The notes beneath the pieces were generated by a model. It worked only from the letters and a program-made list of their open reading frames with translations, was not told the DNA's origin and ran no database searches. From positions 1,612,001-1,676,000 of the forward strand of contig CM074136.1 of NCBI GenBank assembly GCA_037178625.1: 64,000 nucleotides of DNA, written 5' to 3'. Below are positions 1-11,004 of the stretch, piece by piece (the first letter of the stretch is position 1; each line of letters starts with the position of its first letter). Source of the DNA: Skeletonema tropicum (taxonomy: Eukaryota; Bacillariophyta; Thalassiosirophyceae; Thalassiosirales; Thalassiosiraceae). The position numbers were made by a program, and so were the translations under genes.

Positions 1-16
1 ACGATACCGATACGCA

Positions 17-2380
17 ATGGTCGACCTCATTATTCGAAACTCAAAGAGTGCATCAAACAATGCCTGTTCCGCCGCCGAAACAAACAGCAATGCCAAAGAT
101 GAGCTGTCTGTGATAAGCGCCGTGGATGACGAATCCGCATCCCTCCACGTTAACCAAGACGCATCCCTTTCAACTGTAAGACTGATTGAGTCTTCAGATG
201 GAAAATACATGCTGGACTTTTGCGTGGAGAATGATCCTATGACTGCTTCTTTCCTCGACAATCACACCGAGGGAAACTGCGGTATTAAAACATACATTGC
301 AGAAGAATCACTCCGGCATCTAGAAATCTATGCCGAATTAGCTGGGGTGGAGTTGTCGATCAAAAATGGATTAGAGGTAGAGGCTCACCCTTCCTCTATG
401 TATTATTTCCGATATCACAACCGTTCTCTTCATCTACTGCCACAAGACATGCACAAAGTCCTACACGCACTGCTGCCCCTGGAAACGGTGTTTTCATGGT
501 CGACTCTGATAAGTGCAAGAGAGCAAGGTCTTCTTCGCTGGAAGGACATTCATAACATCATAGCTGATGTGAAACGCATTATCCCCTTCATTGCTCCCAC
601 ATCAGATGGATTACTTCAACACATCATTCAGACGCATTTGACATTTCATCAATTCGCTTCGTTTGCAAAGTTAGTTGAAGATCGATTGCAGAGGCCGCCC
701 AAAGTGAAAGTGAAAGTATATCAGTCATCAACCTTGTCTGTAGACGTTCAGCTGACATCTGATCAGAATTGCACGGTCTGTGTCGGATGTGGAAAATTTT
801 CAACTCCACCAACATCACAGCAATTGAAAGACTGCGCAAAAGACATGTTCATCTCGTGGGAACGTATCCAACTCTTTGCAGGAGAGGGCAAGATTGTTCG
901 CATGGGGGGTCTAAAAGAAGGAACAGTCTACGACTCGTACATTCATGCATCCAGACCGTGCTCAGAATTTCCTGTGGAATCAACAGATGCTGTTGTGTTG
1001 ACTTCTCACTTCAATATTGAAACACAAGGTTATCATTTGATTGATATCTTCCCTGTCTTTGATTCGATGACTAAGGAGGAACAGAGAGTTGAACTCTTGG
1101 CAAGTACGCAAGACAAATCAGTGCGGTTGAAGGCTCAAGCTGATGGGCTTGCCATACCAGAGAATAACTCCAACAATGAGACATGGGATCTCTACATCGA
1201 GTGGTGGAGAGAAAAGCTGGATATTAGATATGATTTCTGTATGAGGGAATTGCTATTTGCCTCACAGGATCAAGAACTAAGAAGTAATGCTCGAAAGGAT
1301 GGAATAGTCATGAGTCACGGTATTAGTAAGGATCAAGCAAAGCGTGAGCAATGGGCACGAGCATTTGGATCGTGGTATCATAACCATGAACAAGAACCGA
1401 CCACAGGTAACAGCTTTCGGATATCCGCAGACACAGTAGAGTGCCACGCTAACCCTCCAGTACAAACACTCCATTTACCAAGTGAATTTGACGACAGTAA
1501 GGTTGGCAGCTTGAGACCAAGATTTCAAAGCATTTGCAGTAAATCTGAGGTGAAGACTGATGAGGTGTACGACGATCCATTAAGAGAGGCTTTAGTTCTA
1601 CATTCGATTAGTTGTCCACAGCCCAAAGTCAAAGTGTATCCTTCCACACCGAGCTCAATAACTCAAAATGAAATACATATTGAGGCACCATCTGAGCCTA
1701 CTTCATCCAAGCATTCACCTGATCTAACCGAGCCCGTGCCACTCTACGATCATGACGAAACAAAAGTGCCAACGCATGTTCCAGTGAGCGATACATTAAA
1801 GGAAGAGGTATCAATGCCACCCAAACCCTCCAGGTCGAGCAGGCTCACAATTGGAGTAGTCGGCAACGAATTAGGTTCATTCCGTCATCGCTTTCTTAGA
1901 CGCTTGAGTACAAGGATTGACACGTGTTTAGCACTGACGAGACCGAAGACACCTTCATCTAAGAGAGGTATTGCACTCTTCCGAGCAAAGGTCAGACTTG
2001 TCATGTTGCTGCAAAAAATCTCCAATAAGCCATTCTCGAGTCTAAATGATGTTGACATATTCAGTCGTCAACAAAGAGATACACGAAGCGCCAAATCAGC
2101 ATCAGCAGCCGTCGTACAAATATATCAAGATGATGATGATGAGGAGGACGAAGAAAATTCGGGTTCTGAAGACGACGAGGACGACGATTCGGATTCTGAA
2201 CTGAATGATAAAGCTAGACATCATTGCGAAGATAGAATGGCGAGAGACGTGTTTAGGATAATGCGCAGTTGGACCCAGGAAGTGGTCGCGCAGAAACGTG
2301 CTCAAGAATTGGCAGCGGCAGCGGAGAAGCATGCACAAGAAGAAAAGACACCACTGGCAGCTGTGGAATGTCCAATCTAG
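17..2380 (+). pseudogene. 5' part of an unrecognised host gene, truncated by a retrotransposon
   Basis: The open frame gives 787 residues and I do not recognise a family. Visible features are a mostly polar protein with no signal peptide or membrane segment, a Cys pair near residue 255, a Ser/Pro/Glu-rich middle (about 520-620), a basic Arg-rich stretch (about 625-675), a strongly acidic Asp/Glu run (about 702-730) and an Ala/Glu/Lys helix-like end. Only 16 nt precede the ATG and they hold no in-frame stop, so the real start may lie outside the window. The last host codon is GAA at 2366-2368; the final residues C-P-I and the TAG stop come from the LTR. The frame resumes exactly at 7940 after the element, so the uninterrupted gene would encode about 940 residues. 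Confidence 0.7.
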
Positions 2381-2617
2381 CTAACAATTGAGCTTATTAT
2401 TGATCAATAGATGTAACGAATAGAATTATTATGACTTAAAATATAAAGGAAACGATCAACGTTTTTGGATTCGGTTGCTTTCATTGGCGATGGAGGATTA
2501 CGAAACATATTGAGAAACGAGAAACCAGATAAAGCATTCCGAAACATATTGAGAAACGAGAAACCAGATAACATAAATATGAATTTGATTGATGTCCGAC
2601 ACTACGTAGGTGTGACA
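2369..2617 (-). repeat. 3' LTR of the retrotransposon
   Basis: This 249-bp copy matches 7686-7934 base for base by eye. Relative to the element it is the 3' LTR. It contains a direct repeat of about 32 bp (CGAAACATATTGAG... twice, around 2500-2572). Its first bases on the plus strand supply the TAG that truncates the host reading frame. Confidence 0.95.
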
Positions 2618-2630
2618 TTCTACCCCTCCT
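2618..2630 (-). other. Polypurine tract
   Basis: Read on the minus strand, AGGAGGGGTAGAA directly precedes the 3' LTR. It is 12/13 purine and sits where the plus-strand primer for reverse transcription is expected. Confidence 0.75.
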
Positions 2631-4935
2631 AAGAGGGCGCAACGATTTGTTGTGAGACTTGAGGTGTAGGTTGCCTGTAGGGCTTGACGCGTCGGATGTT
2701 GAGACGCTCTTGTAGATGTTGGGTGAGTTGAATAGTGATGTTACCATTGACATGGACTCTTGTGATAGTGAAGGGGCCCTTCCAACGATCATCGAGTTTG
2801 GCAGGATCGAAGATCTTCTTCATGACTTGTTCTCCAACGCGATAATCGTAGCTGTACCGCTTGGCGTTGAGTCGTTTGGCATCCTTGTCGACACGGCGTT
2901 GGCGGCGAAGGTTGATCTCGTTCATATCATATTGAACTGGAAGGTTGAAGATCATATCGCGTCCAAAGGCCAGTGCTGCTGGGGCATACCCAGTAGATTG
3001 CGACGGGGTTGCACGGATAGAACTGAGAGTATCAGATAAGATTGTTCCCATCAAGTCTTCGGCTTCAGTCAAGGTGCGAGGGTTGTGATTGGAAAGTTGA
3101 GCTCGAATGGAGTTTCCCATAGTAAGATGCAGGCGTTCGATGATCGCATTGCTTTGGGGGTTACGAGCTGTCGATGGGGCTGATGCAATACCAGCATCGT
3201 GCAACAACCGCTGGAACTGAGGTCCAATAAATTCACCACCTTGATCATGAGCGCAAACTTCGGGTCTTGGATATCTTGAGAGCCATAATTCATTGAACTT
3301 GCGAGCTACGTTTTCGCTAGTCTTGCGCTTGATCATGATGGCATCTGGGTAACCAGTGGCACGATCGATTGCCGTCAGGGCATAGAACTCATAGGCTTTA
3401 CCGTGTCGTCCTGATGTTTTGACATACCACGGGCCCACAAGGTCTACGTCACATTGCTTCCATGGATTGAGATCTTGTACTTGACGTGGAGGGAAATGGC
3501 CATAGCCGCGTTGGCCAATCTTTGTGCGCTGACAAACATCGCACGAAAAGGCTGCTATTCGGGCTGCTAATTGGGGATGATAGAACTTGGAAAGTGCATA
3601 AGTAACTGCCTTTGCTCCTGGATGATTCAACAGGAGGTGGAAGTATTCAATCGCGGCATCCACGGCATTGTCTGTGAGGACTATCTTCAAGGTCGATTCA
3701 TCTTGAGGAGTAGGGCTATAGCAAATCAGCGACGTATCATGGCGACCAAACGTTCGACGATGGTAGAACGTTGGGGAAGTAGTGAGCTTCTGCTGAAGGG
3801 TAGGACAGCGGCTCTGCTCTTCCGCAAGCCATTGATAGCGCAAAGGGTTTTGGACGGTAGAAGGAAGATTCATGAACTGTTGCAATTGATGTAGCGGGAA
3901 CTCGTCATCACTGGCCAACTCTGCTAGTTGTTCTTCAAAGATGCTGGGTTCTTCATCTTGATTGACATCTTGGGGAACTGGATTGAATTGAACTGGAGTA
4001 GGGGATAGTTCATCCTGCCTCTTCTCGGCTCCTGAGAAATCAAACTTGGGGAGTCGACTGTACGCGTCCGCTAGCACATTAAGCTTGCCTGGATGATAGA
4101 ACCATTCGGCATGAAAAGATTCGAGGAAACATCTCCAACGAAGGACTCTCTGACTGTTCAAGTTAGAGAATGTAAGGTTGCGATGGTCAGTGAAGATTTT
4201 GATCTTTGCTCCAAATAGCATGGTACGATATTCCGTGAGAGTGCTGACGATTGCCAGGAGCTCCTTCTCCATCGTTGTGTATCGAGACTGTGCCGCCGAG
4301 AGTCTTTTGGAGTAATACGCAACAGGGCGCCCGCCTTGAAGTATGGCTGCTCCCAGTTGATAATCAGAACTGTCCGTGTAGACTTCAAAAGGCTCATTGT
4401 GGTTGGGGTAGGCACACAAAGCATCACTTGCAATAACTTGCTTCACTTCCTGAAAAACTTTCTCTAATTCTGGAGTCCAAACGATCGGTGCTTTCTTCTT
4501 CTGAATACCGCGGATAAGTTGAGTGAACGGAGAGAGGAGATGGCTTCGTCGAGGCCAGAAGTCACGATACCAGTTGATGAGGCCCACAAGCGTTCGCACT
4601 TCGCTAGCGTTGGTAGGCCGTTTCAAATCAAGAACCGCTTGAACTTTCTTCTGCCAAGGTTGAATGCCATCCTTGGAGACCCAATGACCAAGGAAGTCCC
4701 CTTCTGCAATACCGAATTCGCACTTCAAAGGGTTAACACTAAACCCTGCCTCTTCAAGGCGCCTGAACACTTCGTTGAGGGTGCGTGTATGGTCTTCCCA
4801 AGTATCTGACCATATGGCGATGTCATCAATGTAAACTTCAACGTCATCTAAATCTCGAAGAACTTCCTCAATAACTGACTGCGCAAATGCCGGAGAGTTG
4901 CGGAGACCCATAGGAAGGGTAAGGCCGCCGAAAAA
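2629..4935 (-). pseudogene. Retrotransposon pol: RT C-terminal part, RNase H and integrase
   Basis: This frame starts inside RT at the LPMGL motif, followed by the YIDDI catalytic pair. The RT connection region (FLGH, LVGLINWYRDF) comes next, then RNase H with TDSS near its first strand, the MEKELLAIV helix and the TDHRNL segment. Integrase has an HHCC zinc finger ending C-D-V-C, then a DDE core: D in CDVDLVG, D in HDQGGEF and E in NAIIERLH. A basic C-terminal domain ends near the polypurine tract. RT sequence upstream of LPMGL, including the first catalytic Asp region, is missing. The frame is shifted +1 relative to the protease frame at the deletion, so no continuous Gag-Pol can be made from this copy. 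Confidence 0.9.
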
Positions 4936-6289
4936 CTGGTTGTGCTCCTGGTTGTAATTCAATATCCATCTTGGCTCCTTTGTAGACATGAAGCTTGCCG
5001 TCGAAGAGCTTGTAATGCTTGCGTAACATCTCGCTGAGGTCCTGGCGCTGAGTCGGAGACAGATGCTGACAATTCTCTTTGATGACCTCATCCACATTTA
5101 TCTCGTCATAGGTTGAATCAGCAATTGACGTAGCGAAAGAGTCGAGGTAGTTCAGATCGTCATCTTCATCTTCAATGATGCATCCATCGATTGCTGCACT
5201 TAGTCGCTCCTTTGTAAAGTTGGAGTTCATTGGAATGCGCTTGCCCTGCCACCCGAGCTCGAGTCTTTCGTAATCAACTATTAGACCTATCTTCCGCAGG
5301 AAATCATTACCAAGTATCAAATCAAACGAACACTTGGCGTCAAAGACGAGGAACTCTTGACTGTCAACGGTGAGGTTGGCATCGAATTCAGGGAACTTGA
5401 TTCCTTCACCGAGGAGGGATCCAACTGGTGCATAGTTGCCTGCAATGGTATTACATATTGTTGTTTTTGATGGTTGAAGAAGGGCTGCTCCGGGTGGTAA
5501 AACACTCCGGTGAGCCATCGATACGCTGCCACCGGTGTCAAAAAGGCACTTGAGGAAGCGATTGGATTCGACTCCATTGACTGACTTGACCATAGCGTAT
5601 GCAGTTGCCATAGGGACTGTTCTGCCTTTTGAATCTACTTGGAAGGTGATCTGAGGGTCACTGAACTGAAATGACTCGAGGATCGCCCCAAATTGCTTGA
5701 CTCGTTTGTCACAAATGCTTGGTAGCTGCAATGCTGCTCCCAAATCGACTAGTTCATTGCCGTAAGATTCAACGACTGTATCTGGAAAAATGTTGAAATC
5801 CCAAGCTTCCGCATTAGATTGGCCTGGGATTGGATCGAGCACGTGATATTCAGGACAATCCACTCTCTGCGCTTCGATAGCGACTACTTCATTAGTGAAA
5901 GGAATGTTGTTGATGGTTGCAGCTAGTGCATCCTCCGCAAAGTGACTATTGAACAATTCGTTCAAGAACTCATCATCATGAAGTTGAGCGTCTGATGCGA
6001 TGCGGTCGAGCATTGGTGCAGGGCTAGAAGCTGGCTGCGCTCTTGGATCCTTACATATCGGGACTCCACTATTCAAGCTGGGCTGTGCTTGCAGAGCGGC
6101 AGGAACTGTATTATTGTTCCCGCGGATGCAACATGGAAGTTGAACATCAATCGCGCTCGGAGGCTCTGAGGTCACATTGTTGACATGATACTCAAGAGCA
6201 GCTGGGGCATTAGCATACCCTGTTACTTCTTCAAGGCTCGTAGAATAGATATCGATGAAAGTAGTGCAATTCCCAACAGGGTCGGCGTT
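4868..6289 (-). pseudogene. Retrotransposon pol: aspartic protease and RT N-terminal stub
   Basis: The frame opens right after an in-frame TGA (6290-6292) that ends Gag. The retropepsin-like domain shows the FDTGGS active site and, about 75 residues later, LILGNDFLRKIG followed by VDYERLELGW, as in Ty3/gypsy proteases. It runs on to the RT lead-in MDIEL-PGAQPV..RPYP and then stops within about 15 residues in unrelated sense. In a complete element some 100-120 RT residues should separate RPYP from LPMGL; here the two meet at about 4920-4935 in different frames. This shows an internal deletion at a short GC-rich overlap. Confidence 0.85.
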
Positions 6290-7634
6290 TCAGGCCTGAT
6301 GAGGGACGAAGACTCGTTGACCTTGGGCATTAACTTGGATGGAATAAAGTTGCTGTTGAACAGGTGCTGACGGAGCTGTTGCTGCAGACGTAGCAAACAT
6401 TGGAGCTGGTTGCGGAGGTGCTTGGGGAACTGGAGCTGGAGGTAGTTGAGCAGGTTGTTGAGGAGCTACGAGGTAAGATCCATGTTGCTGTTGCGGGGGT
6501 TCTTGCTCGTTGCTCTTGAAACGACGCTCATAACCTTTCTTCCACCAATATGGGGCAGACGTCCTGGTTTTGCCTTGATAGAACTTCTCAGCAAGCTCCT
6601 TCTTGAAATTAGACCCGTTGAAACAATAGATACAGTCTTTCCACTTATTATTGATCAGGATGAATTGAACATTGCTTGGAGTGGAACTCCTTGCCGTTGT
6701 TGGTGTTGTTACTGTTGTTCCCATTGCCATTGCGACCGCTCTTATTGCGGTTATTCTTCTTCTTCTTCCGTTGACGTCGATCTTGGCCTCCATCTCCATC
6801 GGCTTCATCGTCATCGTCGTCATCCTTCCTCTTCCTCTTCTTCTCTTCTTGCTGTTGATACTTCTTTCGGACTTCCTTGCCGTAATCTCGAGACCACCAG
6901 GCCTCTAGATACTCCATTACGTCGGTCCATACAAGGGCGTTGTTACCATTACCTTGGAGGTCATAAACATCAACGTCCTTCTCATCTTGGAGGAAATCTT
7001 TGGCCTCCTCGGGGAGACCAAGCATCAGAGCAGTAGTCTTTTGCATATCGGAACATTGCGCTCCTATACGAGGCATCATCTCACTGTATCTCCAAAGTTC
7101 TGACATTCGATCCACGAAGTTGCTTGGTTTGACTGGTAGGTTGAATTCCTTCTGGTGTTTGTACTGGATGTGAAGGATGTGCTGATCGAAGGCATCACCG
7201 GGGTTAGGATGTTTTGTCCACATGATGAAATAGGCACCAAGAGCATCCACGAAGTCCTGATCGGTCGCTTGATTATTGTTATCCCAGTAGTCATGTCCCT
7301 CATCCATCAGCTTCCTCCACGTGTTCTTTGCAGGTCCATCGAGAAGCTTCCCGTAGTTGGCGAAGCGAGTGGCTGGGGCCCATTGACATTCATCCGCCAT
7401 GTTGACGTAGGATTCGGCTTGGCCCAAGTAATGTTCAAGTTCCGTACTAGGTGCGTTATCCCTGAACACAATGAAGTCTTCCTCAATCTTGCTTCCATCT
7501 GGGCGAAGTCCATAGATCCTTTTACTTCCGAAACGAGGCATCTCCCTGAGCGCTGCTGCACTTTTGGAGGTGAGTTCGTTCCGAGCGTACCTGGTGTGAA
7601 ACAACCATGCGTTCTTTGATTTGTAGGTATTCAT
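6290..7634 (-). pseudogene. Retrotransposon gag, split by a +1 frameshift
   Basis: Gag begins with ATG at 7634, only 51 nt inside the 5' LTR. The first frame (to 6648) has a capsid-like helical region, then a Lys/Arg/Asp-rich nucleic-acid binding stretch and ends KQCSIHPDQ followed by two stops. The +1 frame continues immediately with NNKWKDCIYC and a Gln/Pro/Ala-rich tail to a TGA at 6290. Together the two frames give C-x2-H-P...W-x2-C-x2-C, resembling the zinc-binding motif of stramenopile gypsy Gag proteins. Either a single-base lesion or a +1 recoding site at CAA-TAA could explain it; given the other damage I favour a lesion. Confidence 0.8.
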
Positions 7635-7685
7635 TTTGTACGTAGTTTTTCTTCTTGGTTGGTTTATATGGGAGTATTAATACTG

Positions 7686-7934
7686 TGTCCAATCTAGCTA
7701 ACAATTGAGCTTATTATTGATCAATAGATGTAACGAATAGAATTATTATGACTTAAAATATAAAGGAAACGATCAACGTTTTTGGATTCGGTTGCTTTCA
7801 TTGGCGATGGAGGATTACGAAACATATTGAGAAACGAGAAACCAGATAAAGCATTCCGAAACATATTGAGAAACGAGAAACCAGATAACATAAATATGAA
7901 TTTGATTGATGTCCGACACTACGTAGGTGTGACA
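7686..7934 (-). repeat. 5' LTR of the retrotransposon
   Basis: This is the upstream LTR for the minus-strand element, identical in length and sequence to the left copy. Read on the minus strand it begins TGTCACACC and ends TTGGACA. The next bases inside the element do not begin with TGG, so no classical tRNA 3'-end primer site is seen. Confidence 0.95.
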
Positions 7935-8410
7935 TGGAAGCATTGCATTCCTTACTGCTTCGCAAATGCTTCCAATCTTTTGTAGAGGCAGTGGAGGCGG
8001 TCAAGACCGCGGAAGAAAGTGTTGAAGACGACACGATCGAGGACGCTGATACGATCGAAGAGATTGATGAACCACCAAGAACGGAAGTGGAGTACATGTG
8101 TGTTCAGGATGATGATTCCTGCGAATTTGTCTCACATTGGGACAATAGTAGGGACACGCCGTTTTTGCGAGTTGACCGTTTAAATGATGTGCGGTTGTTG
8201 ATTGACCCCGTTCTCCTCAAACATGGCAGCAACCGACAGAGAATCAAACTTCTTGATGATGAGATGCTAAGCAGTATGAGACGCGCAAAGCGAGCAGGAG
8301 CTTCCAACTTGTATGATGTACCGGCACCCGTCCTTGGCTTCAATGATCCTCCTGAAGATCGACCCATTAATTGTTATAGGAACCGAGAAATTGTCAGGGG
8401 GAAGGCGTAA
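7935..8410 (+). pseudogene. 3' part of the interrupted host gene
   Basis: After the second TGGAA copy the frame of the 5' part resumes: GAA then GCA TTG CAT continues the reading phase broken at 2368. The segment adds about 157 residues, with an acidic Asp/Glu/Ile-rich stretch and a mixed C-terminus ending in IVRGKA. An ATG made by the LTR end and the duplication (7934) happens to open the same frame, so a short independent product is possible but unproven. The 3' end is 141 bp from the convergent glycosyltransferase. Confidence 0.7.
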
Positions 8411-8551
8411 TTGGCAGTTAGTTGATCACTTCCCAAGTCAGATGGCAAACCCTCCTGAGCTCAAGAGCTCAGCAGCCGAGACTGAAATAATAAGTTGTAA
8501 AAACTAAATTGATGTCATCGATTTTCCTCACTCGCTAGAGTAGGCTGAGTT

Positions 8552-10515
8552 TCACTGCTTCCAGAATGACTCTCTATTCTTATCATGAGAAGGACTAGCA
8601 TTGCATGGAATGACACTCGGCTTGTCTTTGTAGTAACAAGATATCAACGGCTTTGCAGAACAGCAGTGAGATGATGCCGGTAGATTATTAGCATCGTCTT
8701 CTAACTTCTGTGTACAGTGATCATGCACATACCACTCTCCGAATTGCTTCAAAAACTTCACCTTGGTTTCTTTCACGTCTGTAAAGAACATGTGGAATAT
8801 GTATGGTTTCAATTCACCAGAGATTATCTGATGCATGGTAGAATGATCGTAGTTGAAGTGGTATCCCCCTGGAAATTGATTGTAGTCATGCCGATCCAAG
8901 ACTTTCACCTTGAGTCCAAAGAGGGAGGAATGCTCCAGGAGAAGCTGATTTAGAACTTGCTGATGTGAACGGGTCTTTCGAATCAAGTCGCCATGATACA
9001 GTAGCGATGTTAAGAGATATTGCACCTTCTTGTTCGATCTAGTGTAGTAGAATCCCGAGTTACTAGAGTAGGGAGCATAACGAGGCTGAGAGGATCCATC
9101 GTGCTGAAATAAGATGTCATAGTTCTGAGAGCCACTTCCATATTCGCCGAAGAAATCTAGTGGGTTCCGATAGTACACAATATCAACGTCATGAAACAGT
9201 GTATCGTAGCCACTCAAATTAACATATAAAACGCATAGTATCTTAGCAAACATCATCGATGTGAATGTTGCGTCGCCTAAGAAATTTGAGTAGAGAAGAA
9301 GGTTGACATCAATGAACAGTGCAGAAATATAGCGAAATGCCTCCATTTTGCAAGAGCGATTGGTTCATCGGATTATCAAATTTACTCACCATACTTGACA
9401 TTTTCTCCCCCTTTTGGCAATGCAGCAAAGTTCCTCTCATCATAATAGACCATCACTCCAAGATCTTTCGAGAAGCTTTCCACTATTTGTTTCGTTTCCT
9501 CGTCAGTCACAAATACTAGCACACGATGAAGATCTAATCCTCGTGACTTGGCAGCACAAAAGAAGTTGATCAACAAATCCGACTGTCCATAATTCACAGT
9601 CATGACAGTAATTGCATCATTTGCACGTTTTTCATTCATTTTTTGTTTGTCATTGGGAGGTTTGATCCCATTACCTTCTAGTAGCTTTCGTATATCCTCC
9701 AAAACTACCTCTGCATGTTCAAAGAATTGAAGTAGTGCCGTCCAGTGAGCACGAATTCGCGCTTTAAATACTGGCAAATCAAATCGGTCCACACCAGTGG
9801 GAGTAGTGATCGAACCAACGTGCTGTAAGGGCGCATTGTGATCAAATAAATTCTTATTATTTGTTGTTGTTGTTGCTGCATCACTTTTCAATCGCATCCA
9901 TCGATCGACATGATACGCTGGTAAATTATTTTGTGCAGGTATCCACACATGACATTGTGGATGAAATCCTAAGGGAGTGTGAGTGAATTGTACATTGAGT
10001 GAGCCGCAGTTTTGGATAGCTTCCGTTACATTGTCTATCCGGGATATATACCCATCATGTGGTGGGGATGACTGCAATAATAATTTATCCGGAATGGCAT
10101 CAGCATGATTGTAAATTAGGAGCGCCTCGTCGGTTAACGGAGATTCAAGTGTAGCTACTCCAAAATTGTCGAATGCAGACATCAATTCATGTTTTGAAAC
10201 ACGTGCCATGGCTTGAATAAACGATGGGTCTTTGTTGGTGTTTTTATCATGCTGCTTTCGATCCTGGTCTAAATTTGTCATTGATATTGTAGAGTAGTTT
10301 GCTACCCGTCGAATGACCTCGGCATTAATTCTTTTCATTCTCTGCTGGTAATTACGACAATCCTCTAGCTTTTCAACTGGGCTGCTGTTGCGATCGCTGC
10401 CAAAAGAAGGGGTCGAGCTAGTTGTAACATATCCGGCGTAAAATGAGATACCAGCAAGAAATGCTAGAAAGCCCATCGTCCTGCAGATGTGTCGATGCTG
10501 TCTCTGCTGTTGCAT
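8552..10515 (-). CDS. Type II membrane nucleotide-diphospho-sugar transferase (PF03407-like), two exons
   Basis: Proposed exons are 10515-9390 and 9276-8552, with a 113-nt GT-AG intron; the join is in phase and gives 616 residues. Residues about 13-33 form a hydrophobic signal anchor after a short Gln/Arg-rich cytoplasmic start, so a Golgi lumenal enzyme is expected. The catalytic part begins near VMTVNYGQSDLL. Across the intron the protein reads NVKYG-DATFTSMMFAK, followed by HDVDIVYYRNP, which carries the DxD metal/nucleotide-sugar motif typical of this family. A Cys-rich tail ends the protein. Family assignment rests on motif recognition; the sugar donor and acceptor cannot be told. The gene is convergent with the interrupted host gene. 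Confidence 0.82.
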
Positions 10516-11004
10516 GGTGGATCTTTTCCCCTATTTCCGCCGCCGCCGACAGTCCCAGACCATGTTGTAGTGATAGTTGGAGATTGGAGAGAGCATCATC
10601 AATGATCAATGATGGAGCAGAGGATTTTTTGGTTTTCGTCTGGCGGGGAAAACATACTCTAAAGTGCGCTTTTCTTCTTTACAACACCAGCGATACGTAG
10701 TTTCCGTAGCACAGGAATATATGTAACAAGAAATTTTAAAAGCCCCACACCAGAACTTGCACAACTATGTTGACCGTGTGCTATAGAGTAATAAGTTCAA
10801 GTAGAGGAGAGGTAAAGCAGCAGATAGGCGATGCAAAGATGAAAGATGAGTGGTTCGTTAAGTCACAGGTATCTTTGATTTTCGAACGAGGGTGGTGAGT
10901 GTCGCAACAGACGATAAAGAATAGGATAAGGAAGAGTTAGACTAAATTGCTAGTGTGGGAGAAGTAACTTGATAGTTTGTGTTTATCATTATCTTACAGA
11001 CTTA
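10516..11004. other. Intergenic region
   Basis: The stretch holds the promoter side of the glycosyltransferase and the downstream side of the LRR gene. I see no open frame with recognisable content, no RNA gene and no repeat. Confidence 0.5.

Larger units (their letters stand above)
2369..7934 (-). mobile_element. Ty3/gypsy LTR retrotransposon with internal deletion, inserted in a host gene
   Basis: The element is 5,566 bp, bounded by two 249-bp LTRs that I read as identical and by the 5-bp duplication TGGAA (2364-2368 and 7935-7939). LTR ends are TG...CA on either strand. Coding capacity is on the minus strand in the order Gag, protease, partial RT, RNase H, integrase; integrase after RNase H marks it as Ty3/gypsy rather than copia. 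A purine tract abuts the downstream (left) LTR. The coding region is disrupted by a +1 shift in gag, an in-frame TGA after gag and a deletion in RT with another +1 shift. Identical LTRs imply recent insertion, so this defective copy was probably mobilised in trans. It lies antisense to the host gene. Confidence 0.95.

Noticed and set aside
6446..7036. Plus-strand frames across gag
   Set aside because: They are complements of the Lys/Asp/Asn-rich gag region without own homology.
2369..7934. Retroviral provirus with envelope
   Set aside because: Integrase is followed directly by the polypurine tract and LTR; there is no room for an envelope gene.
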